A stretch of DNA of 6,069 nt from Elusimicrobia bacterium CG06_land_8_20_14_3_00_38_11 (GTDB lineage Bacteria > Elusimicrobiota > UBA8919): assembly GCA_002780205.1 (NCBI GenBank), contig PEVQ01000176.1:1-6069 (forward strand), written 5' to 3'. Shown here piece by piece: positions 1-4,513 of the stretch. Every line of letters begins with the position of its first letter. Position 1 is the stretch's first letter. The translations under genes were made by a program, and so were the position numbers. The notes under the pieces are model-generated. The model saw only the letters and a program-made list of their open reading frames with translations. It ran no database searches and was not told the DNA's origin.

Positions 1-6
1 AATGGT

Positions 7-366
7 ATGGGAAAACGAGTTCAAATTTTTTTAAGTTCCTGTGTTCTTGTGTTTTTGTGCGGTGTGGTTTTTGCTGAAGAAAAAACAGCGGTTGTTTTAC
101 AGGCAGGTGCTGCAGATTTTTTCACCAAATCTGTTATGTTTGCTGCACTCGGACTTGTGGTAATGGGAATAGTCGGTGCAGTGATGCAGATGCTTGCTAT
201 CAGAAAGGCGCTTGAAGGCATAGCAAGACAGCCGGAAGCAGGCGGGCAGTTGCAACTCTCAATGATTATCGGTCTTGCATTTATTGAGTCGCTGGTTTTG
301 TATGTGCTTTTTATCAGCATTATACTTTTGTTTGCAAACCCATTCACGAAGTATTTTGTACAGTAA
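7..366 (+). CDS. atpE: F-type ATP synthase subunit c (rotor ring), with N-terminal signal peptide
   Basis: This is the membrane rotor-ring subunit that carries the transported ion. Two hydrophobic helices (about residues 40-64 and 83-110) are joined by the polar loop ARQPEA (73-78), the family hallmark, and the end LLFANPF is typical. The ion-binding carboxylate is E94. Q61 and S95 align with Ilyobacter tartaricus Q32 and S66, so Na+ coupling is likely, but its V63 and T67 are F92 and L96 here. Residues 1-23 look like a signal peptide (KR, hydrophobic core, VFA then EE). This makes the protein 119 aa against the usual 70-90; Aquifex aeolicus is a known precedent for a signal peptide on c. The helix 1 glycine motif is nearly lost (see findings). 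The ATG at 7 is the first in frame in the window; an earlier start outside it cannot be excluded. The repeat arm begins directly after the stop. The family call is certain; ion choice is inferred. Confidence 0.96.
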   Translation: MGKRVQIFLSSCVLVFLCGVVFAEEKTAVVLQAGAADFFTKSVMFAALGLVVMGIVGAVMQMLAIRKALEGIARQPEAGGQLQLSMIIGLAFIESLVLYVLFISIILLFANPFTKYFVQ

Positions 367-576
367 TCACGAATAAAGGCACACGAATAAAGTCAAACAT
401 TGCGAACAAGACACGAATAACAGCAAAGACGGGATGCTTCGTTTCATCCCACGGGGACTCCCTTCGGTCGCTCAGCATGACACAAAAGAAGCAGTCATTC
501 TGACCCCGTACTTGATACGGGGGAAGAATCTCATTCGTGAACATTTGTGATAAAATTCGTGATGTGTTATTCGTGA
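367..576. repeat. Iterated-arm palindromic repeat (CACGAAT family) filling the atpE-atpF gap
   Basis: The left arm has CACGAATAA at 368, 382 and 412. The right arm has ATTCGTGA at 533, 555 and 569, plus a variant at 543. The outer arms match in register: 367-376 is the reverse complement of 567-576, and the second unit pair (382-388 with 555-561) sits at the same offset with no gap. CACGAATAACA at 412-422 also matches TGTTATTCGTG at 565-575. The element starts at the base after the atpE stop and ends 15 bases before the atpF start. A different hairpin family is nested inside it. No gene is credible here. No recognisable Shine-Dalgarno site precedes atpF. I read it as a dispersed intergenic repeat; copies elsewhere in the genome cannot be seen from this window. 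Confidence 0.8.
431..529. repeat. Hairpin-bearing repeat block nested inside the CACGAAT element
   Basis: Two stem-loops lie here. The first is GGGATG/CATCCC (431-436 with 445-450, 8-nt loop). The second is CCCCGTA/TACGGGG (504-510 with 516-522, loop CTTGA), extended by ATTCT/AGAAT (497-501 with 525-529) across a GA/GA internal loop. Between them lies a stretch rich in CTTCGGTCGCTC and ATGACA, resembling the GTCATTC-type intergenic repeats known from many bacterial genomes. The hairpin with the CTTGA loop has a counterpart at 4418-4438. No T-run follows either stem, so these do not look like intrinsic terminators. Confidence 0.65.
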
Positions 577-591
577 AAGAGCGAAGCGAAA

Positions 592-1077
592 ATGTTAGAG
601 ATTGACCTTAAAATTATTCTTGCCCAAATTGTAACATTTTTAATAGGTGTCTTTGTGCTTTGGAAAATAGCATGGAAGCCGCTTGTTGAAATTCTTGCCA
701 AAAGAAAATATGACATTTCAAAAAACATTTCCGATGCCCAAAACCTTAAAATAGAGACGGAGAAACTTAAAAATGATTATGAGCAGATGCTCAAAAATAT
801 TGACGGAAAGGCGCAGGAACTTATTCAAAAAGCAATCACTCTCGGTGACGAGAATAAACAGAAAATAATAACGGAATCGCAGATTGAGGCAAAAAAAATT
901 CTTGATTCGGCAAAAAAACAGATTGAATATGAACGGGAAGCCGTGAAGATGGATTTAAGAAGAGAAATCGTTCCTATCGCGATAAGCATCGCCGAGAAAG
1001 TCACCGAAAAACTAATAGACAAAAATACGAAAAAAGAGTTGATTGAAAAATTCTTACAAGATATTTCAAAACAATGA
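592..1077 (+). CDS. atpF: F-type ATP synthase subunit b (peripheral stalk)
   Basis: Subunit b anchors the stator: one N-terminal membrane helix, then a long dimeric coiled coil reaching up to delta at the top of F1. Here residues about 7-26 form the single hydrophobic helix, followed by the family motif WKPL (28-31) and ILAKRK at the membrane exit. From residue 40 the chain is a charged helix rich in Lys and Glu with no breaks, as expected. The length of 161 aa is normal. There is one b gene rather than a b/b' pair, so a homodimer is inferred. The start is the ATG at 592; it has no clear Shine-Dalgarno site and follows the sequence AGCGAAGCG. The stop codon overlaps the atpH start by 4 nt (ATGA), implying coupled translation. 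An A8 run lies at 891-898. Confidence 0.95.
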   Translation: MLEIDLKIILAQIVTFLIGVFVLWKIAWKPLVEILAKRKYDISKNISDAQNLKIETEKLKNDYEQMLKNIDGKAQELIQKAITLGDENKQKIITESQIEAKKILDSAKKQIEYEREAVKMDLRREIVPIAISIAEKVTEKLIDKNTKKELIEKFLQDISKQ

Positions 1078-1598
1078 AAAAAAACAATTCTAAAAATTAT
1101 GCCGGAACACTTTTTCAATTATCGGTTGAGTCGCATGAAACGGAAAAAATCGGTGATGCACTAAAAATGCTTAATCCTTTATGCGACAAGGAAGTAATGG
1201 ATTTTTTTTCAAATCCGTTCGTGGATGAGGGCACAAAACTTAAAATAGTAAAGGATGTTTTTCCTGCAATGCCGGAGATAATGTATGATTTTTTTTCCCG
1301 GCTTATCAAAAAAAATGAAATTAAAATTTTACCCGAAGTAATAAAAAAATATAATAAACTTGTTTTGGACTTCCATAATATCGTTGAGGCGAAGGTCATT
1401 TCGGTTGAAAAAATTGATGAACCGTCGCTATCAAAAATTAGAACGCTCTTGGAAAAACTTACCGATAAAAATATTGTACTTTCCGAATCTATTGATAAAT
1501 CACTTATCGGCGGGATTAAAATAGAAACGGATAATTTTGTTGTTGACGGCACAATCCGAGGGAAATTTGGGTTAATAGGGCAAGAGTTATTAAAATGA
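1074..1598 (+). CDS. atpH: F-type ATP synthase subunit delta (OSCP)
   Basis: Delta joins the peripheral stalk to the top of the alpha/beta hexamer. The N-terminal helical domain begins with the usual YAGTLFQL (residues 9-16). The C-terminal domain carries the typical strand and turn IDKSLIGGIKIETDN followed by VDGTIRGKFGLIGQELLK. The length of 174 aa is normal for the OSCP/delta family. The start overlaps the atpF stop as ATGA, so ribosomes probably pass directly from atpF, and no separate ribosome site is evident. The gene is very AT-rich and holds four 8-nt homopolymers (A at 1077-1084 and 1308-1315; T at 1202-1209 and 1289-1296), yet the frame stays open throughout. The next repeat begins within a few bases of its stop. 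Confidence 0.95.
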   Translation: MKKNNSKNYAGTLFQLSVESHETEKIGDALKMLNPLCDKEVMDFFSNPFVDEGTKLKIVKDVFPAMPEIMYDFFSRLIKKNEIKILPEVIKKYNKLVLDFHNIVEAKVISVEKIDEPSLSKIRTLLEKLTDKNIVLSESIDKSLIGGIKIETDNFVVDGTIRGKFGLIGQELLK

Positions 1599-1599
1599 A

Positions 1600-1698
1600 A
1601 CCACAGAGAACACGGAGAAAAACAAGCCACAGAATTTCACAGAAAAGCACAGAAAGAATTCAATAAAAATCCGTGTTAATCTGTGTCCATCTGTGGCT
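1600..1698. repeat. Iterated-arm palindromic repeat (CACAG family) filling the atpH-atpA gap
   Basis: The left part has CACAG at 1602, 1628, 1638 and 1648. The right part has CTGTG at 1681 and 1691. AGCCACAG (1625-1632) is the exact reverse complement of CTGTGGCT (1691-1698), and AACACGG (1609-1615) of CCGTGTT (1671-1677). The left stretch 1602-1615 matches the reverse complement of 1671-1685 with one gap. Similar phrases built from CACAGAGAACACGG and ATCTGTGTCCATCTGTGG recur between genes in many environmental bacteria, as far as I recall. The element occupies nearly the whole 109-bp gap and ends 9 bases before the atpA start. I see no promoter or terminator in it. Confidence 0.8.
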
Positions 1699-1707
1699 AA
1701 ATAAAAT

Positions 1708-3225
1708 ATGAATACCGAAGAAATTACCGATGCGTTGAGAAAAAAAATCGCTTCTTTCAAACAGGATACTTTTTCGAAAATTTCCGAAAGGGGAGTTGTG
1801 GTTTCTATTGTTGACGGCATTGCAAGGGTTCATGGTTTGGAAAACGCTTTTGTCAATGAGTTGATAGAATTTCCCAACGGTGTTATGGGTATGGCGTTAA
1901 ATCTGACCGACGAAGAAGTCGGTTGCATTTTATTCGGGGATGAAAAACTTTTGCAGCAGGGAGATATCGCTAAAAGAACAAAACGAATTTTAGAAGTGCC
2001 CGTCGGGAACGAACTGCTCGGCAGAATTATAGACCCTCTCGGCAATTCTCTGGACGATAAAGAAAAATTGAAATGCTCAACGAAAATGCCCATTGAAGTT
2101 ATTGCACCGGGAATTGCCGAAAGACAACCGGTAAAAGTTCCGCTTCAGACGGGAATTAAGGCAATTGATTCAATGATACCTATCGGCCGCGGCCAGAGAG
2201 AACTTATTATCGGTGACCGTCAGACAGGTAAAACCGCAATAGCGATTGATACCATCATAAATCAGCGAAATGACGCCACGCTAAAAAACAGACCTGTCTG
2301 TATCTATGTGGCAATAGGACAGAAACAATCAACGGTGGCAAGTATTTTTGAAACGCTGAAAAAATATAAGGCGGACGAATATACGCTCGTTGTGTCTGCA
2401 TCAGCGGCAGATCCCGCCCCGCTTTTATATATTGCGCCGTATTCGGGCTGCGCTATTGCGGAGTATTTTATGCGGCAGAAAAAAGATGTTCTTATTATTT
2501 ACGACGACCTGTCAAAACATGCCCAGGCATACAGGCAAATTTCTCTTTTGTTAAGGCGTCCGCCGGGAAGGGAGGCATATCCGGGCGATGTTTTTTATTT
2601 ACATTCCCGTCTGTTGGAGCGCGCCTGCAAACTTTCGGATGAAAACGGCGGCGGTTCAATTACCGCATTACCGATAATAGAAACCCAGGCAGGCGACATT
2701 TCCGCTTATATTCCGACCAATGTGATATCAATAACGGACGGCCAGATTTATCTTGAAAGCGGACTTTTTTATTCGGGTATAAGACCCGCCGTAAATGTAG
2801 GGCTGTCCGTGTCAAGAGTCGGCGGCGCGGCCCAGATTAAAGCGATGAAAAATGTTGCAGGGCGACTGCGTCTTAATATCGCGCAGTTCAACGAACTCTC
2901 TTCATTTGCCCAATTCTCGTCGGAACTTGGCGACTCCACAAAAGCGCAAATTACCCGCGGCGAACGGTTAGTTGAACTCTTAAAGCAGGACCAGTATGAG
3001 CCGCTTCCCGTTGAAAAACAGGTCGCAATAATTTTTGCCGGAAGTGCCGGCTATCTTGATGATGTGCCGCTTAACGAAATCAAAAAATTTGAAAAAGAAC
3101 TCTATGAATTTATAGAAAAAAAATATCCGGAAATATTTAATGAGATAAAAGAAATAGGTGAAATATCCTCCGAACTGAATACAAAACTTGAAAATGCGAT
3201 AAAGGAATATAAGAAAGGCAATTAA
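1708..3225 (+). CDS. atpA: F-type ATP synthase subunit alpha
   Basis: Alpha is the non-catalytic nucleotide-binding subunit of the F1 hexamer. The N-terminal beta-barrel domain holds VVVSIVDGIARVHGL (30-44). The P-loop GDRQTGKT is at 169-176, the same position as in E. coli. The Walker B strand is VLIIYDD (261-267), followed by LSKHAQAYRQ, and the arginine finger R370 lies in SVSRVGGAAQ (367-376). The C-terminal helical bundle is complete. The length of 505 aa is normal. V364 replaces the proline found in E. coli PAVNPG, a mild change. The ATG at 1708 gives the expected N-terminal helix; it has no Shine-Dalgarno site and lies 9 bases after the CACAG repeat. The last codons and the stop (GGC AAT TAA) already belong to the arm of the next repeat, so that repeat appears to set the C-terminus. 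Confidence 0.98.
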   Translation: MNTEEITDALRKKIASFKQDTFSKISERGVVVSIVDGIARVHGLENAFVNELIEFPNGVMGMALNLTDEEVGCILFGDEKLLQQGDIAKRTKRILEVPVGNELLGRIIDPLGNSLDDKEKLKCSTKMPIEVIAPGIAERQPVKVPLQTGIKAIDSMIPIGRGQRELIIGDRQTGKTAIAIDTIINQRNDATLKNRPVCIYVAIGQKQSTVASIFETLKKYKADEYTLVVSASAADPAPLLYIAPYSGCAIAEYFMRQKKDVLIIYDDLSKHAQAYRQISLLLRRPPGREAYPGDVFYLHSRLLERACKLSDENGGGSITALPIIETQAGDISAYIPTNVISITDGQIYLESGLFYSGIRPAVNVGLSVSRVGGAAQIKAMKNVAGRLRLNIAQFNELSSFAQFSSELGDSTKAQITRGERLVELLKQDQYEPLPVEKQVAIIFAGSAGYLDDVPLNEIKKFEKELYEFIEKKYPEIFNEIKEIGEISSELNTKLENAIKEYKKGN

Positions 3226-3343
3226 AAATTAAAAATGTAAAATTAAAAATTGATTGTGATTTAAGAAATGTGAAATGTCAAACCTGACACCTTGACTAAC
3301 ACCTTGACCTTTAGCGAAGCGTCATTTTACATTTTTAATTGCC
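3217..3343. repeat. Iterated-arm palindromic repeat (CAATTAAAAAT family), atpA-atpG gap, left element
   Basis: The ends form a perfect 13-bp inverted repeat: GGCAATTAAAAAT (3217-3229) and ATTTTTAATTGCC (3331-3343). Further in, GTAAAAT (3237-3243) pairs with ATTTTAC (3324-3330), offset by exactly 7 bases because TAAAAAT is duplicated in the left arm. The middle contains a small hairpin TGTCA/TGACA (3276-3289) and two copies of ACACCTTGAC 12 bases apart (3287 and 3299). The left arm overlaps the last codons and stop of atpA. The right arm, 3321-3343, is the exact 23-bp reverse complement of 4385-4407 after atpG. Confidence 0.85.
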
Positions 3344-3357
3344 GTTAAGAGTAGCGG

Positions 3358-3378
3358 CGGATGTCAATCCGTTTTTTT
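3358..3378 (+). terminator. Possible intrinsic terminator between atpA and atpG
   Basis: CGGAT (3358-3362) pairs with ATCCG (3367-3371) around the loop GTCA, and seven T residues follow directly (3372-3378). G-U pairs could add two steps at the base. This has the shape of a Rho-independent terminator, but the stem is short and it sits in the middle of an operon. It may instead be a fragment of a dispersed repeat of the GGCGGAT...ATCCGCC kind. Partial termination or attenuation before atpG is possible but not shown. Confidence 0.35.
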
Positions 3379-3382
3379 AGTT

Positions 3383-3436
3383 TTGACATGATTAACAGGA
3401 TTTTAATTTTTAATTTTAAATCCCGCTAAAGCGGGA
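3383..3436. repeat. Repeat fragments in the atpA-atpG gap, including a CCCGC hairpin
   Basis: The stretch TTGACATGATTAACAGGATT (3383-3402) resembles a common intergenic repeat phrase of environmental genomes. It is followed by an AT-only run and then a perfect hairpin, TCCCGC (3421-3426) with GCGGGA (3431-3436), loop TAAA. That hairpin resembles the ATTCCCGC hairpin at 4445-4464. No coding capacity is visible. Assignment to known families rests on memory, not on a search. Confidence 0.5.
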
Positions 3437-3441
3437 CAAGT

Positions 3442-3458
3442 TTTTACATTTTTAATTG
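3442..3458 (-). repeat. 17-bp CAATTAAAAAT-family copy just before atpG
   Basis: On the minus strand this reads CAATTAAAAATGTAAAA, identical to 3325-3341 (minus strand) and to 4387-4403 (plus strand). It ends 8 bases before the atpG start and forms the only sequence context upstream of that start; no Shine-Dalgarno site is present. Confidence 0.8.
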
Positions 3459-3466
3459 ATTTTATT

Positions 3467-4384
3467 ATGGCGACCTTAAAAGAAATTAGAAAAAAAATAA
3501 AAACGACCCAATCAATACAAAAAACGACAAAGGCGATGCAGATGATTGCGGCTGCGCGATTTCAGAAAGCACAGCATCAAGTAATATCTTCTCGGCCATA
3601 TGCTCTCAAAATCCATCATCTTTTATCCGATATGCTGAAGAAAACCGCCGCAAAGCCGCTCGTCCATCCGTTTTTATCCGGCGGAACATCAAACAGGGAA
3701 GGCATTCTTGTCATCACATCCGATAAAGGACTTTGCGGAGCATATAATACCAATATTATGAAAAATGCTTTTGAATTCATCAGGTCAAAGAATATAACCG
3801 ATTTGGAAATTTTCGTCATCGGAAAAAAAGGGCGGGATTATTTTAAGCGGAACGGACTTGTCATCAAACATGAATACTTTGATATGTTTAAAAATTTTTC
3901 TGCCGTCAAAGCGGAAATAATTACAGATGAAATAATAAAATCATTTTTGCAGGATAAACTTAAAAAATTCAGCATAATGCATGCCGAGTATAAATCCATT
4001 TTTTATCAGCCGATAGCGATGAAGCAACTCCTACCGATAGAAAACCGCACAACAGACACGGAACAAAACGCAGAACAGACGCGGAACAGTTCCAATTCAG
4101 TTCCATCTGAAGTTCCGGTTCGGTTTCGTGTTATGTTTGATTATATCTATGAACCGTCTGGAAAAATTATCGTTGATAAACTTTTTAACAGATACCTGAA
4201 ATCGGAGGTTTTTAAGATTCTTACGGAGGCATATACTTCCGAAGTCGCAACGCGGCAAAACTCAATGGAAAACGCCAATAAAAATTCAACGGAAATAATT
4301 TCCGAACTCTCGCTTGTTATGAATAAATTAAGACAGCAGCAGATAACTACGGAACTTACGGAAATAATGGGAGCGAGTGAATGA
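3467..4384 (+). CDS. atpG: F-type ATP synthase subunit gamma, with an extra internal segment
   Basis: Gamma is the central rotating shaft. The N-terminal helix is canonical (MATLKEIRKKIKTTQSIQKT, then KAMQMIAAA), as is the Rossmann-like strand LVITSDKGLCGAYNTNI (81-97). The C-terminal helix, around RQNSMENANKN through QQITTELTEIMGA, is also canonical. The length of 305 aa is about 20 more than E. coli gamma. The excess lies between LLPI and DYIYEP: 33 residues here (192-224) against about 13 in E. coli. That segment is polar and low in complexity (Thr, Glu, Gln, Asn, Ser), and its DNA forms a symmetric palindrome. It maps to a variable surface loop of the globular domain, so function is probably kept. 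The ATG at 3467 fits the family N-terminus exactly. Inverted copies of one 17-bp repeat flank the gene on both sides. Confidence 0.97.
   Translation: MATLKEIRKKIKTTQSIQKTTKAMQMIAAARFQKAQHQVISSRPYALKIHHLLSDMLKKTAAKPLVHPFLSGGTSNREGILVITSDKGLCGAYNTNIMKNAFEFIRSKNITDLEIFVIGKKGRDYFKRNGLVIKHEYFDMFKNFSAVKAEIITDEIIKSFLQDKLKKFSIMHAEYKSIFYQPIAMKQLLPIENRTTDTEQNAEQTRNSSNSVPSEVPVRFRVMFDYIYEPSGKIIVDKLFNRYLKSEVFKILTEAYTSEVATRQNSMENANKNSTEIISELSLVMNKLRQQQITTELTEIMGASE
4046..4130. repeat. Degenerate palindromic repeat inside the atpG coding sequence
   Basis: GGAAC, AGAAC and GGAAC at 4060, 4072 and 4083 mirror GTTCC at 4112, 4100 and 4089. All three pairs are centred on base 4088, with spacings 12, 11 | 11, 12. 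Checked by hand, 25 of 42 positions on either side of the centre are complementary, where about a quarter would be expected by chance. The block coincides with the segment in which gamma is longer than its relatives. I infer an in-frame insertion of a palindromic repeat, analogous to the Rickettsia palindromic elements found inside genes. Confidence 0.7.
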
Positions 4385-4504
4385 GGCAATTAAAAATGTA
4401 AAATGACATGAAGTGTCATTCCGTGCTTGACACGGAATCTATAGATTCCCGCTTTCGCGGGAATGACAGTTTCACTGTCATTTTTAATTTTGAATTTTTA
4501 ATTG
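4385..4504. repeat. CAATTAAAAAT-family palindrome filling the atpG-atpD gap
   Basis: The outer arms are CAATTAAAAAT (4387-4397) and ATTTTTAATTG (4494-4504). The left side 4385-4407 is the exact 23-bp reverse complement of 3321-3343. Inside the outer arms are AATGACA/TGTCATT (4402-4408 with 4414-4420) and AATGACAGT/ACTGTCATT (4462-4470 with 4474-4482, 3-nt loop). The latter is followed by TTT and an AT run, so weak terminator activity is conceivable. The element starts at the base after the atpG stop and ends 9 bases before the atpD start. Confidence 0.85.
4414..4468. repeat. Nested 55-bp GTCATTCC palindromic element with two hairpins
   Basis: The terminal inverted repeats are TGTCATTCC (4414-4422) and GGAATGACA (4460-4468). 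Two stems lie inside: ATTCCGTG/CACGGAAT (4418-4425 with 4431-4438, loop CTTGA) and ATTCCCGC/GCGGGAAT (4445-4452 with 4457-4464, loop TTTC). They are joined by the perfect palindrome GGAATCTATAGATTCC (4434-4449). The second stem has the ATTCCC-N8-GGGAAT layout of the neisserial dRS3 repeat, though that layout is simple and widespread. It looks like a small MITE-like element with no coding capacity. Confidence 0.75.
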
Positions 4505-4513
4505 GTGCTAACT

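Noticed and set aside
344..544. Minus-strand open frame of 66 codons across the atpE-atpF gap
   Set aside because: It is made almost wholly of repeat and hairpin sequence, overlaps the atpE end, and has no domain-like pattern.
367..591. CRISPR array from the repeated CACGAATAA units
   Set aside because: Units are only about 9 bases, spacing is irregular and the copies are inverted between arms; there are no uniform spacers or cas genes.
1115..1630. Minus-strand open frame of 171 codons opposite atpH
   Set aside because: Its serine- and isoleucine-rich translation is what an antisense read of a Lys/Glu/Asp-rich gene gives; the plus-strand delta subunit is certain.
3383..3412. Promoter with a perfect TTGACA -35 box before atpG
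   Set aside because: No good -10 box occurs at 16-18 bases, and the sequence fits a dispersed repeat phrase, so the match may be chance.
4462..4485. Strong intrinsic terminator before atpD
   Set aside because: The 9-bp stem is AT-rich with only three G-C pairs and the T-run is short; it is better explained as an arm of the nested palindromes.
4502..4513. TTG at 4502 as the atpD start
   Set aside because: It lies in the repeat arm and adds only MVLT; the ATG at 4514 gives the family N-terminus.
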